Source: Acidobacteriota bacterium
Lineage (GTDB): Bacteria > Acidobacteriota > Terriglobia > Acidiferrales > UBA7541
Length of the DNA: 64,000 bases
NCBI GenBank assembly: GCA_013289695.1
Contig: JABCZK010000002.1
Coordinates: 157,824-221,823 of the forward strand
Direction of reading: 5' to 3'
Position 1 is the first letter of the stretch; each line of letters begins with the position of its first letter. The position numbers were made by a program, and so were the translations under genes. The notes beneath the pieces were generated by a model, which had not been told where the DNA came from, did no database searches, and saw nothing but the letters and a program-made list of their open reading frames with translations. Shown here piece by piece: positions 48,846 to 57,698 of this stretch.

Positions 48846-50344
48846 AGAGACTTCTTCTTCGCGAACCCGCGCTTGCGCAAAATGGCGCGCGCTTTTTCGC
48901 GATCGTCGAATTCGAATGTACGGTCGCGCAAAATTTGGTAATTCTCATGGCCTTTGCCCGCCAGCAGCACGATGTCTCCTGCTTTCGCTTCATCAATGGC
49001 CATTTCCAGGGCCGCATCGCGGTCCGGTTGAATACGGTACTGCGCATTCACTTTCTGCAATCCCACGACCACATCATTAATAATCAGCAGCGGGTCTTCG
49101 CTGCGCGGATTATCACTTGTGAGAATCACGAGGTCGCTCAACGAGCCGGCCGCTTCGCCCATGGGAGGACGCGTCGAGCGGTCGCGCTCTCCGCCCGCGC
49201 CGAAAAGCGTGATAATTCGCCCGGCGGGATTCAGCTCGCGCGCCGTAGAAATCAAATTGCGCAATGCGTCGTCCGCGTGCGCGTAATCCACAACGAGCAG
49301 GAAAGGCTGGCCTTCGTCGATGCGCTCGAAGCGGCCCGGGACTTGTTCCAGTTTGGCGATGCCTTCTTCGATTTTTCCTACTGGCACATTCAGCGCGAGC
49401 GCTGCACCGATTGCGGCGAGGATGTTGTACACATTGATGCGCCCGACCAGCGAGGAGCGTACCTCGACTTTTCCCGCCGGAGTCTGCGCCGTAAATTCCA
49501 GGCCCGAAAAACTCAGCGCGAATTTGCGGGCGGTGAGGTCGGCGGCGTCGTTCAATCCGTATGTGAGCGTGCGCTGCGCCAGGGCTTGCAGGCGCGACGC
49601 ATAAGGGTCATCAATATTCACGACTGCTACATCCGGCGCGCCCGCGCCGGTTCCTGAAAAAAGCAGGCGCTTGGCTTCGAAATATTCCTCGAATGTCTTA
49701 TGAAAATTCAGGTGGTCGCGCGTGAGATTAGTGAAGATCGCGACGGCGAAGTGACAGCCCCAGACACGGTCCATCACCAGCGAATGCGAGCTGACTTCCA
49801 GCACCGCGGCCGCGCCGTCTGCGTCGCGCACTTCCGCGAACATTTCCTGCAGGTCCAGCGATTCCGGCGTGGTATTCGTCGCCGTGCGGCTGCCGCGCGG
49901 AGTTTGATATCCGGTGGTGCCGATGCGCCCCGTCTTCCATCCCGCCGCGTGCAACATCGAATCCAGAATAAATGTGATGGTGGTTTTGCCGTTTGTTCCG
50001 GTGACGCCCGCGAGCTTCAGCGCGTCCGCCGGGTGCCGGTAGAAATTCGCAGCCGCGAGCGCCAGCGCCTTGCGCTCGCTTCCAGGCGCCACTTCGATCC
50101 AGGTCACATCGCGCGAAATATTCGCAGGCCGCGGATTCGGGCTGGCAATCGCTACTGCACCACGCTTCAGGCCGTCGGCGACAAACTCGTTCCCGTCCGT
50201 TTTTGCTCCGGGCATCGCGAAAAATAGCGTATCGGCCGCAACCTTGCGACTATCGCATGCGACCGCGGCGATGCGCAGGCGCGTGCCGCCCGTCACACGA
50301 ACGCCTTCAATTCCCGCGATCACTTGTCCCAATTCCATTTCCAT
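48842..50344 (-). CDS. murE: UDP-MurNAc-L-Ala-D-Glu:meso-DAP ligase
   Basis: A 500-aa Mur ligase adding the third stem residue. The ATP loop is GTNGKTTITF. The residue-specificity motif is DNPR (ILTSDNPRSEDP), which indicates meso-diaminopimelate rather than lysine. ATG 50344 (or 50338) starts near the usual N-terminus. A TTG at 50413 overlapping the ftsI stop (TTGA) would add 23 codons and keep coupling, so the exact start is uncertain. The stop codon is supplied by a palindromic repeat. Confidence 0.94.
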   Translation of the reverse strand: MEMELGQVIAGIEGVRVTGGTRLRIAAVACDSRKVAADTLFFAMPGAKTDGNEFVADGLKRGAVAIASPNPRPANISRDVTWIEVAPGSERKALALAAANFYRHPADALKLAGVTGTNGKTTITFILDSMLHAAGWKTGRIGTTGYQTPRGSRTATNTTPESLDLQEMFAEVRDADGAAAVLEVSSHSLVMDRVWGCHFAVAIFTNLTRDHLNFHKTFEEYFEAKRLLFSGTGAGAPDVAVVNIDDPYASRLQALAQRTLTYGLNDAADLTARKFALSFSGLEFTAQTPAGKVEVRSSLVGRINVYNILAAIGAALALNVPVGKIEEGIAKLEQVPGRFERIDEGQPFLLVVDYAHADDALRNLISTARELNPAGRIITLFGAGGERDRSTRPPMGEAAGSLSDLVILTSDNPRSEDPLLIINDVVVGLQKVNAQYRIQPDRDAALEMAIDEAKAGDIVLLAGKGHENYQILRDRTFEFDDREKARAILRKRGFAKKKSL

Positions 50345-50409
50345 CCCGGCGCGCTTTTTTTGCCGCGGCGTTGCCGATAGCACTTTCGGGCCGCCTTCCA
50401 CTACGGATT

Positions 50410-52557
50410 TCAATGCACGTTCCTCTGCGAACTCCCCGCTGAAGCCGCGGGCCGCGTCGTCGGCTGCAACTGGGCCGCAGCGCGTCCGAATCGCACCGTC
50501 ACCGTGCTGCCGCGGATCACCTTCGCGCCCGGCTCCGGCGATTGTTCGAGAGCAACTCCGCTGCCAAGGAGTGAGGGAATCAGTCCCAGCCGCGAGCAAA
50601 CCTCGGTGACGCCGCGCACGGTTTGCCCCGCCAAGTCCGGAACCTCCACGGCATCCTCTTCGCTGAAGGCGATCGTCGGCGCTCCGCCATTCGCTTCCTG
50701 GTTGGCGGCCCGATTTTCAGCCTGATCTTTTTTTGCTACGACAGCCTGAAAGCGCGCCAAATTTTCACGGTTCGCGGCTTCGTGATTCGCCGCGTCCTGC
50801 TTCGCGTCCGCGCGGAATTTGCCCTGCTCAAGCGCCGGTGACTGCTGCCCGTTCTTCGCGGTCTCCGTGCCGGCGGGCGCCGTCATCGGCACATCGTGCG
50901 CGACGTCCAGATACGCCAGCACTTGCTCGGCGATGCGTTTGAAAACCGGGCCGCCCAGATCGCCGCCCAGGTGCAGTCCAACCGGAGAATCCAGCACCAC
51001 CAGAATCGTCACCGCCGGTTCGTTCACCGGCGCGAACCCGACGAACGACGCGACGTACTGGTTCGGCGAATAACGTCCAGTGTTAGGATCGATCTTCTGC
51101 GCCGTTCCCGACTTCCCGGCCGCGGTGTAGCCGTTCAGTTGCGCTGGCTTTCCGGTCCCGGTCAGAACCACGGTCTCCATCATGCCGCGCACGGTCGCGG
51201 CGGTCTCCGCGTCGGTCACCTGCTGCGGTTCCGCGCGCGCGGGCAAGGCCACCGGCGCGTCGCCGCGAATTTCCTGCACCAGATGCGGGCGATAAAGCGT
51301 GCCGCCATTGGCAATCGCAGATATCGCCGAGATAATCTGCACCGGCGTCACGCTCACTTCCTGTCCGATAGCGACTGACCCAATCGAACTGGCCGTCCAG
51401 TTTTCCAGTGGACGCAGCAGGCCGCGATTTTCTCCCGGCAATTCGATCCCGGTGAGCTGGCCGATGCCGAATTGGCGCATGGCGTCGTAAAATCGGGGCG
51501 CGCCCAACATCAGGGCGATCTTGATCGTTCCGACGTCGCTGGAATTAGCCAGCACGTCGCGCACGCTCAAAATTCCATACGGCTTGTGATCGTGAATCAA
51601 TCGCCCGGCAACCATGATGGATCCCATCTGGCAATCCACCAGCACATCGGGATTCGTGACGTAGTTCTCAATCGCGCCGGTCATCGTAATAATCTTGAAA
51701 GTCGAGCCCGGCTCGTACGCCGCCGTCACCGCGCGGTTCATGCGCACTTCATCGGAAAATTTCCCGGCGTCGTTGGAATCAAACACCGGATTGTTCGCTA
51801 CCGCCAGCAGTGCGCCGTTCGATGGATCTTGAATCACCACCGTGCCGTTGCGGGCGTGCGATTCCTGCATCGCCCGGGCCAGTTCTTTTTCCGCGATGTA
51901 CTGAATGGTTTCATCAATTGTCAGCACCACGCTCGCGCCTGGATCGGCGGCCGATTCCCGGCGGTCGTAAAAGCGGCGCTTGCCATCGGCCATCAGCATC
52001 ACGCGTCCAGGGCGCCCACGAATCTGTTTGTCGAGCTGGTGCTCGATGCCGCCCATGCCCTTTTCGTCGGTGTCCACCCAGCCCAGCACATGCGCCAGCA
52101 AATCGTGCTCGGGATAGACGCGCCGGTTTTCTTTCTCGAAGAAAACGCCTTTCAAATTCATGTCGTCAATGCGCTCGACGGTTTCCGGCGAAAGTTTCTT
52201 GGCCAGGCGCACGGGCTTGCTGGCTTCATTGATTTTTGTTTCCAGGTCTTCGGCGGGAACGTCCAAGACGCGCGACAGCAGCCGCGCGACCAGCTCGGGA
52301 TCTCTGATATCGGTGGGGTCGGCGAAAACCGAGTCCATGGGAATGCTTACGGCCAGTTCCCGCCCCTTGCGGTCGTAGATCACGCCGCGCATCGGACTGA
52401 TTTCAAATATGCGCTGTTGCTGATGCTGGGCTTTTGCGAAGTATTCGCTATAGCAGAAGAGCTGGAGATAACTCAGGCGGGCCAGCACCGCTACCATCCA
52501 AACCACCGCCACGACCCAGACCACCAACCAGCGGAGACGCGGGCTGCGCTGCTCCAT
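50410..52557 (-). CDS. ftsI: Class B penicillin-binding protein FtsI with PASTA domain
   Basis: A 715-aa septal transpeptidase. It has one membrane helix (about 9-32), a pedestal domain (about 50-200) and a transpeptidase domain with S285 in GSTFK, then SSD at 339-341 where most PBPs have SxN, and KSGT at 482-485. A linker leads to one C-terminal PASTA domain (about 630-700), a layout known in several phyla but absent from E. coli FtsI. ATG 52557 is favoured; GTG 52596 is possible. It partners with FtsW. Confidence 0.94.
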   Translation of the reverse strand: MEQRSPRLRWLVVWVVAVVWMVAVLARLSYLQLFCYSEYFAKAQHQQQRIFEISPMRGVIYDRKGRELAVSIPMDSVFADPTDIRDPELVARLLSRVLDVPAEDLETKINEASKPVRLAKKLSPETVERIDDMNLKGVFFEKENRRVYPEHDLLAHVLGWVDTDEKGMGGIEHQLDKQIRGRPGRVMLMADGKRRFYDRRESAADPGASVVLTIDETIQYIAEKELARAMQESHARNGTVVIQDPSNGALLAVANNPVFDSNDAGKFSDEVRMNRAVTAAYEPGSTFKIITMTGAIENYVTNPDVLVDCQMGSIMVAGRLIHDHKPYGILSVRDVLANSSDVGTIKIALMLGAPRFYDAMRQFGIGQLTGIELPGENRGLLRPLENWTASSIGSVAIGQEVSVTPVQIISAISAIANGGTLYRPHLVQEIRGDAPVALPARAEPQQVTDAETAATVRGMMETVVLTGTGKPAQLNGYTAAGKSGTAQKIDPNTGRYSPNQYVASFVGFAPVNEPAVTILVVLDSPVGLHLGGDLGGPVFKRIAEQVLAYLDVAHDVPMTAPAGTETAKNGQQSPALEQGKFRADAKQDAANHEAANRENLARFQAVVAKKDQAENRAANQEANGGAPTIAFSEEDAVEVPDLAGQTVRGVTEVCSRLGLIPSLLGSGVALEQSPEPGAKVIRGSTVTVRFGRAAAQLQPTTRPAASAGSSQRNVH

Positions 52558-52661
52558 GGATTCCGCCCTAACTTGCGAGAAACTTTGTCCGGCCACCGTT
52601 CACGCCGCTTCGCCGGAATGAGCGCCTAAAGCGGGCCGCCAGAAACCCTTCAGCCCGATGC

Positions 52662-53051
52662 TCAGGGCCGCTGCGGCTGGACCACCGCGCGCGCCTCAGC
52701 CAACACCGCTTCGCTCGGCCCGTCCGCCGGCATGGCCTGGCCCGGCACGGAAACTGTCAATCCCAATTCGTTGCGCGCGATGCCGTCCACACGGCCAGGC
52801 GCCTTCAGCGTCGCGACTTCCACATGCAGTTGCTGATTCAATTGCGCGGATTGCGCGCGCAACGCGGAAAGATGCTCCACCTCATATTGCAGCTGGATGC
52901 ACGCGAAATGCTGCCAGGCATAGAAGAGCAAGCACGCCGCCATCGCGCCGCCCGCCGCCACACGCCGCCAGAAATCCTGCAAACGCGCCGGCGCCATGGA
53001 ACGCACCAGCCGCGAATTATCAATCCTCTTCACTGTGTAATATTCGGTCAT
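52662..53051 (-). CDS. ftsL: Cell division protein FtsL
   Basis: A 129-aa bitopic protein: a cytoplasmic N-terminus, a membrane helix (about 31-50) and a periplasmic leucine-zipper-like helix (about 52-90), ending in a short Pro/Ala-rich tail. FtsL bridges FtsQ to FtsW/FtsI. Sequence is weakly conserved, so the call leans on topology and position between rsmH and ftsI. Its ATG overlaps the rsmH stop (TGATG). Confidence 0.85.
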   Translation of the reverse strand: MTEYYTVKRIDNSRLVRSMAPARLQDFWRRVAAGGAMAACLLFYAWQHFACIQLQYEVEHLSALRAQSAQLNQQLHVEVATLKAPGRVDGIARNELGLTVSVPGQAMPADGPSEAVLAEARAVVQPQRP

Positions 53052-53974
53052 CAGCAAACGTGCGGCGCCGTGCGTTCCCCGCCCACGCGGGTCTCCGCCG
53101 TCGCCACCCTCTCGATTACGCGCATCTTCGCGCTGCGCGACCGCGGATTACTTGCGATTTCCGGGTCGCCGGGCTGGATAACTTTTTTGGTGAGTATGCG
53201 AAATCCCTCGTGCGAAAGCCGCTGGAAGGCATGCTTCACCACGCGGTCTTCCAACGAGTGATAACTGAGGACGATCAACCGTCCTCCCAGATTCAAAGTG
53301 GCAGGGGTACGCGAAAGAAACTGCCCGAGTTCCTCCTCTTCTCGATTCACCGCTGTCCGCAGCGCCAGAAACGTTTTTGTCGCGGGATGCAGTCTCTGCC
53401 TTCCCCTTGCTTTTCGTCCCCCTGCCACAATCGTTGCCAGGTGTTCGGTGTCGCGTATCGGCCGCGCCCGTACGACCGCCCTGGCGATTCTGCGTGAATC
53501 TCTCTCCTCGGCATTGCTGTAGAGGAGATCGGCCAGCTGTTTCTCCGGCCACTGATTCACAATTTCGTCCGCTGTCAGCGGGCTATCGGGATTCATGCGC
53601 ATGTCGAGAGGTCCGGCCCAGCGGAAGGAAAATCCGCGTTCAGGGCTGTCCAGCTCGAGGCTTGAAATCCCCAGATCGGCAAGAACCCCGTCGAACGGCG
53701 GCAATTGATTCGCTGCCGCCACCTCGCCGATCTTCGCAAATTCCGCGTGCACCAGAATCACCTGCCGCTCGTGTGGCCCCAACCGCTCCCGCGCGATTTC
53801 CAGCGCCCGCGGGTCGCGATCCAACCCCAAAACCTTTCCCGTAATCAGCCGCTTGGCGATCTCCAGCGTGTGACCGCCCGTGCCGACCGTCGCATCCGCA
53901 TACGTCCCTTCGGGCCGGATTCGCAGCCAGTCCAGAATCTCAGCCAACAGAACCGGCGTATGCAGTACGGTCAA
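53051..53974 (-). CDS. rsmH: 16S rRNA (cytosine-1402-N4)-methyltransferase
   Basis: A 307-aa SAM-dependent methyltransferase that modifies C1402 in the decoding centre of 16S rRNA. Signatures are HTPVLLAEIL at the start, DATVGTGGHT (SAM site), DLGISSLELD and SYHSLEDRVVK. It lies 3 nt after mraZ, as in nearly all division clusters. Confidence 0.97.
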   Translation of the reverse strand: MTVLHTPVLLAEILDWLRIRPEGTYADATVGTGGHTLEIAKRLITGKVLGLDRDPRALEIARERLGPHERQVILVHAEFAKIGEVAAANQLPPFDGVLADLGISSLELDSPERGFSFRWAGPLDMRMNPDSPLTADEIVNQWPEKQLADLLYSNAEERDSRRIARAVVRARPIRDTEHLATIVAGGRKARGRQRLHPATKTFLALRTAVNREEEELGQFLSRTPATLNLGGRLIVLSYHSLEDRVVKHAFQRLSHEGFRILTKKVIQPGDPEIASNPRSRSAKMRVIERVATAETRVGGERTAPHVC

Positions 53975-53977
53975 AAC

Positions 53978-54415
53978 TTAAATGCCCAGATCGTCCAGTG
54001 CCTTTTCGTCTTCCGCCGTCATCGGATTACGGTTCATTTGATCCAGGAACCGGCTGTGATTCCAGACTTCCAGGTACGTCAACTGCCCCTGAACGTCCAC
54101 TTCCCCTTTCATTTCAGCCGATTCTCTGAGTACGGGTGGAATCAGAATGCGCCCCGAGCCATCCACCTCGACCACTTGACCGTAATAATTCGTCCGCGAC
54201 AGAAATTTTTGTTTCGCCGCGTTGTGCGAAGAAAGCTTCGCCAGCTTCTTTTCGATTTCTTCCCAGGCTTTCAGGGGATAGATGGTGGCGCGATCGCCCT
54301 TCGTGGAGGTGACGTAGAACTTCGTGCCGCTCTTGCGCAGGTCGGCCAGAAAGTCGGCGGGAATCTTCAGCCGGCCTTTCTCGTCCACCGTCGCTAGATA
54401 GTTGCCCCGCAGCAT
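53978..54415 (-). CDS. mraZ: Transcriptional regulator MraZ
   Basis: A 145-aa protein of two AbrB/SpoVT-like DNA-binding halves: LRGNYLATVDEKGRLKIP in the first and RTNYYGQVVEVDGSGRILIP in the second. MraZ forms a ring and binds direct repeats at its own promoter, controlling the division cluster. Such boxes are visible upstream (54593-54617). First gene of the cluster. Confidence 0.96.
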   Translation of the reverse strand: MLRGNYLATVDEKGRLKIPADFLADLRKSGTKFYVTSTKGDRATIYPLKAWEEIEKKLAKLSSHNAAKQKFLSRTNYYGQVVEVDGSGRILIPPVLRESAEMKGEVDVQGQLTYLEVWNHSRFLDQMNRNPMTAEDEKALDDLGI

Positions 54416-54592
54416 GAAAGCCCTCGAACAGTCCGCCCGGCGTGTGCGTCATTAAAATCACTCGCTGGTTCGCCCCTGCCGTCGTGTTCCGCTATGGCAC
54501 TGCTTGATTCTGGGTTGGCCACTACTCGCCGCTGGGTGCGCCGCCGCTTGCTTCTAGGATCGCCACTGCCCTAGACTCTCTACCAAGTTCTG

Positions 54593-54617
54593 CCACTCTG
54601 CGCCACTTCTTCCCACT
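54593..54617 (-). promoter_or_regulatory. MraZ operator: three direct repeats at 10-nt period
   Basis: On the minus strand AGTGG occurs at 54617-54613, 54607-54603 and 54597-54593, exactly 10 nt apart, in the contexts AAAGTGGGAA, GAAGTGGCGC and AGAGTGGCAG. This matches known MraZ boxes (AAAGTGG-like or TGGGN at 10-nt period). The boxes lie just downstream of the -10 box, over the predicted start site, which fits autorepression. Confidence 0.8.
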
Positions 54618-54627
54618 TTGTGCCCTG

Positions 54628-54655
54628 ATTGTAGATAGCTTCGCAGACATGTCAA
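54628..54655 (-). promoter_or_regulatory. Promoter of the division and cell-wall cluster
   Basis: Minus strand: TTGACA (54655-54650), a 16-nt spacer, then TACAAT (54633-54628). This is close to the sigma70 consensus. Transcription should start near 54621, giving a leader of about 205 nt before mraZ. Confidence 0.8.
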
Positions 54656-54659
54656 GCGG

Positions 54660-55018
54660 AATCCTTCTGGAAATGGAAAATATTTGTGGAAATTCGGAGC
54701 CGCGGAACGTCTGTTGTGGTCGTTGCAGCGCAAACCACTATTACTAGGGGCGGGGCAAGAAAAGACTCATAGCGCTAGTCGCTGCGTTGCAGAAAAAAAT
54801 CCAAAATGTTTCGTAACGGTTAACATCGTCGCGAAGTGTTTTTCTAAGCGAGGCGCCGCACGCTCTGCTTCCCTGCTCGATCCGTTCGGGGATGTGCTGA
54901 GGCGCAGTTCAAAAAAACTTCTCAGAGACCTGCGCGGCGATTTCGCGAGGCTGCACTAGGAACCCCCGGCAACCCAGCTTGCTGTGAGCCGTCGAAGCTC
55001 AGGTCAACCGCGCCCCGC
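54660..55018. other. Gene-free stretch upstream of the division-cluster promoter
   Basis: About 360 nt with no supported coding frame (a 91-codon plus-strand frame has no family-like or RBS support). AT-richer patches occur near 54790-54860. Nothing else is recognised. Confidence 0.4.
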
Positions 55019-55558
55019 TCAGGATAGCTGCAGGGCCTTGTTGACGTCACTCATGATCGCGGCGGCGGTTGGCTCCGTCAAGCCGCCGGCAAGTGTGGTC
55101 GGCACGCCGCGGGCTTCGGCATCCACGCGATAGGAGATGGGCCCGAGTTTTTGGACGGCCCAGTTCATCCCGGCGACCACGTTTTGCTGGCCGCTGTTCG
55201 GGTTAGGGTTGGCGACGATAATTACGTCGCCGGCAGCCTGCAGCACATGGTTGCGCACGATGACGCGATGAATGGCGTCCTTGGGGATGGTGTTGCCGTT
55301 TACGTCGATGCCGTTCTTTGAGACGCGAAACTTCGCCGGCGTGCGGTATTGCGTGGCTTGTTTCGAGTGCATCAAGAGATACATCGCGCCGTAAACGAAA
55401 CCCGCGGCCAGCACGCCGTAGATGAAGCCCGTCGAAAGCGCAATCAACACCAGCAGGCTACCGGGAATAGCCACCAGCAACCACGGAGCCGGCACCGCCT
55501 CCGGAGTCGTCGAAATCTCCGTCGCGTCGCCCATTTGTTGCGTTTCATATCCTGGCAT
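55019..55558 (-). CDS. Membrane protein, hypothetical
   Basis: A 179-aa protein with a Thr/Glu/Pro N-terminus, two close hydrophobic segments forming a hairpin (about residues 25-43 and 45-63), then a basic turn and a soluble C-terminal domain of strands (KFRVSKNGIDVNGNTIPKD; HRVIVRNHVL). The C-terminal part looks like a short PH-like fold, such as bacterial bPH domains, but this is a guess. It stands alone upstream of the division cluster; the function is unknown. Confidence 0.6.
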   Translation of the reverse strand: MPGYETQQMGDATEISTTPEAVPAPWLLVAIPGSLLVLIALSTGFIYGVLAAGFVYGAMYLLMHSKQATQYRTPAKFRVSKNGIDVNGNTIPKDAIHRVIVRNHVLQAAGDVIIVANPNPNSGQQNVVAGMNWAVQKLGPISYRVDAEARGVPTTLAGGLTEPTAAAIMSDVNKALQLS

Positions 55559-56074
55559 GTCGTTCCTCCCCTTTCCCGCTTTCGCGGTCCGCCCTTGGTA
55601 GGTGCGCAGTGGCCGTCCAGTTCCCCGTAAAGCGCTGTCGCCGCCCGTTGCCAGCGCATGACGCCGCGGTGTCTGGAAGGCACGGCGCGCAGTCCCCGCG
55701 CCGCTCGCCGCACCTTCCGACCGCAGACATTCACTACGCTATGCGTGAAAGAGCGGAGAAAACCGTCATCTGCGGCCGTCTATGCGGGAGTTTGCGGTGC
55801 TTGAGCGGCTTCGTTCGGCTTGCCGCCCGAGGGATGGGCATCCGGAGACTGCACGGAGGATGTCAACGGATGCCGAAAAAAGAACCCGGCCGGTATGGGG
55901 GTACCGGCCGGAGTGAACTTCTGATGCGACTGGGTGGCTTGCATCCGGCGTCTGCCAGGGCGCCGCGGTGACTGCCATGCGGGCCCAATCTAAAGAATCG
56001 GCCAAAACAACACAATAATGTAAAAGGATTACAGCTGGATTTGGGTAGCGATACTCAGTTACGGGCCGGTTCGG
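55559..56074. other. Gene-free stretch with a terminator and a possible small RNA
   Basis: About 515 nt without a supported gene. A strong minus-strand hairpin terminator lies at 55875-55911. The 90-110 nt before it (about 55912-56020) contain several GC-rich inverted segments and could be a small RNA or the structured 3' end of the sigma-factor operon transcript. Confidence 0.45.
55875..55911 (-). terminator. Strong rho-independent terminator
   Basis: Minus strand: CCGGCCGGTA (55911-55902), a 6-nt loop, TACCGGCCGG (55895-55886), then GTTC and six Ts. It closes transcripts coming from the ECF sigma operon or a small RNA just upstream. Confidence 0.88.
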
Positions 56075-56668
56075 TCACTTGCACCCGGCTCTAGCGAGGT
56101 TTGTCTGAACTCTTTCTCGCACTCTTTCGGTGTCCCGTCGCAACGGCTCCAACGGGACAGCCGTGCCGGACGCATTATAGCGATCGCCCTGAATGACAGG
56201 CTCCAAGTCTGCAAAAGCCTTCAGTGCTTGCCCGTAGTACAAACAGCTAGCTGTGGTGGAAAGGTCTCCGGCCTCCTCAAATCCACGCCCGACGACGAAC
56301 AATTCGACGCCGATATCCTTAGGTTGATTAAGCGAAAGGTTTTTGTTATCGGACGCGATCGCTTGTTGTACTCACTCGTCCTTTCGTGCCGGTTCTTGCG
56401 ACGCCCTGGCCAAATAAATAATCCCAATCTGGTCGTAGAGTGTCCCGCCGCCCCATGAAGCATCTTCGGGGTGTGCGTTCAGCCAATCCTGCACCACCCT
56501 TGTCGCAGCATCGTACTTTCCCTTCTCGCCGTATTTGAGCATCAGGGTCAATGCCTCGTTTCGGGTCTTTGGTGCCTTGGGCCGACAGCCTCCGCGGAAA
56601 ATAACCGGGAGGATCGAAACGGCCACGAGTAAGGCGGCACGTCCCAGACGGTGTTTCCGCTGTTGCAT
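56075..56668 (-). pseudogene. TPR-like lipoprotein gene split by an in-frame TGA
   Basis: Starting at ATG 56668 the frame encodes a lipoprotein-type signal ending FRGGC, then helical TPR-like sequence (ALTLMLKYGEKGKYDAATR, TLYDQIGIIYLARA). It stops at TGA 56374-56372 after codon 98. The same frame continues without a shift for 98 more codons (VQQAIASDNKNLSLNQPKD ... LARAGCK) with clearly protein-like content. One base change from Trp or Arg codon would explain the stop. It is probably a decayed gene or a sequencing error. It follows the DUF3106-like gene. Confidence 0.72.
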
Positions 56669-56780
56669 TCTTGTAAGTGCAATCGAGCACAGGAGGAATG
56701 CACGGCTGCGTTCAAGCAAGCATGGGGAATGAAATTTTTCGTCAAATGATTAATGCGATGATTGAAAACCCGTCGGCCTG

Positions 56781-57632
56781 CTACGGATTGGAAGGATTGC
56801 GCACGGAATCGAGGCCGCGCAGCACGGATTGCTCGTCCGGGCTCAGTCCGCGCATGAATCGCGGATCGTTTAGCGCGGCCTGGCGGTCCGCGGGACTCAT
56901 CTGCTGCAGCGTGTGCAGACGCCCGGTGACCACCTGCTTGCGGTCCGGCGACATCTGCTGCCATTTCGGCAAAAGCGTGTGCTGCACGTACTGCCTCTGC
57001 TCGGGAGACATGTGCCCCCAATTGTCATAGCTGTGCTGCATGCGGTCGCGCTCCGCGGGCGAAAGACCGTTGTACCGCTGCAGATTCTGGCGAATCTGCT
57101 GCTGCCGGTCCGGAGGCAAACTTCGGAAGCGTTCGTTGTTCTGCAGGAAACGTTCCTGCTCCTGCGGAGACATCTGCCCAAGCCGTTGCGCCCATGGACC
57201 CGGTAACCGCGCGGTGCCCTGTCCGTTTACGCCGCCGCGCCCATTCGCGGGTGCGTTCGCTCCCGGCCCCGGCGCGCCATTAGAATTGGCGGGCGGACGA
57301 AAATTATTGCCGTTGGGATGCTGTCCGCCCTGGTTCGCGCCAGCGCCGCCTGCACCGGCGTTCGGGTGATTCGCATTCCCACTCGGATTGCCGCCTCGAT
57401 TGCCGCCCTGATTGCTATTGGGCCGCGCGCCGGCTCCCTGCGTATGGTATTGCTGGTGATTCTGCGGATGCGCCGCTTGCACGCGCTGCGGCCGGAACTG
57501 CCGCGGCGCGTACATGCCGCGTCCGCCGTTAAACCGCTGCGCCGACGCAGGTTGCGCGCTCAGCAACAGCAAGGGCGCGAGAAGCAGCCCCATCGCCAGC
57601 GCGTAGAATTTCCTGCGGGAACGCATTTTCAT
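56781..57632 (-). CDS. Exported DUF3106-like protein
   Basis: About 283 aa. The signal peptide (about residues 1-32) ends ASAQ. A Gly/Asn/Pro-rich low-complexity region (about 35-150) follows, then about six helical repeats of roughly 22 residues built on hSPxxRQxh (for example MSPEQRQYVQHT, MSPDRKQVVTGR, MSPADRQAALND), the DUF3106 pattern. ATG 57632 starts the signal peptide. It lies downstream of the ECF sigma/anti-sigma pair on the same strand, so it may be a periplasmic member of that stress regulon (inference). Confidence 0.75.
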   Translation of the reverse strand: MKMRSRRKFYALAMGLLLAPLLLLSAQPASAQRFNGGRGMYAPRQFRPQRVQAAHPQNHQQYHTQGAGARPNSNQGGNRGGNPSGNANHPNAGAGGAGANQGGQHPNGNNFRPPANSNGAPGPGANAPANGRGGVNGQGTARLPGPWAQRLGQMSPQEQERFLQNNERFRSLPPDRQQQIRQNLQRYNGLSPAERDRMQHSYDNWGHMSPEQRQYVQHTLLPKWQQMSPDRKQVVTGRLHTLQQMSPADRQAALNDPRFMRGLSPDEQSVLRGLDSVRNPSNP

Positions 57633-57698
57633 TTCACCGTTGTGCAACCGTCTTACTTTGACCAATTCTTCGGACAATTCTTCAGCTAACTCGCCGGA

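Noticed and set aside
38779..52629. Many long plus-strand open frames opposite the mur/fts genes (for example 41255-42481 and 51472-52629)
   Set aside because: All mirror well-identified minus-strand genes; low-complexity His/Arg/Gly-rich translations are typical shadows.
54684..54959. Small plus-strand open frame upstream of the division-cluster promoter
   Set aside because: No ribosome site, no family-like motif and codon use unlike neighbours.
56372..56374. TGA read as selenocysteine
   Set aside because: No SECIS-like hairpin is evident and the context does not resemble any known selenoprotein; a broken gene is simpler.
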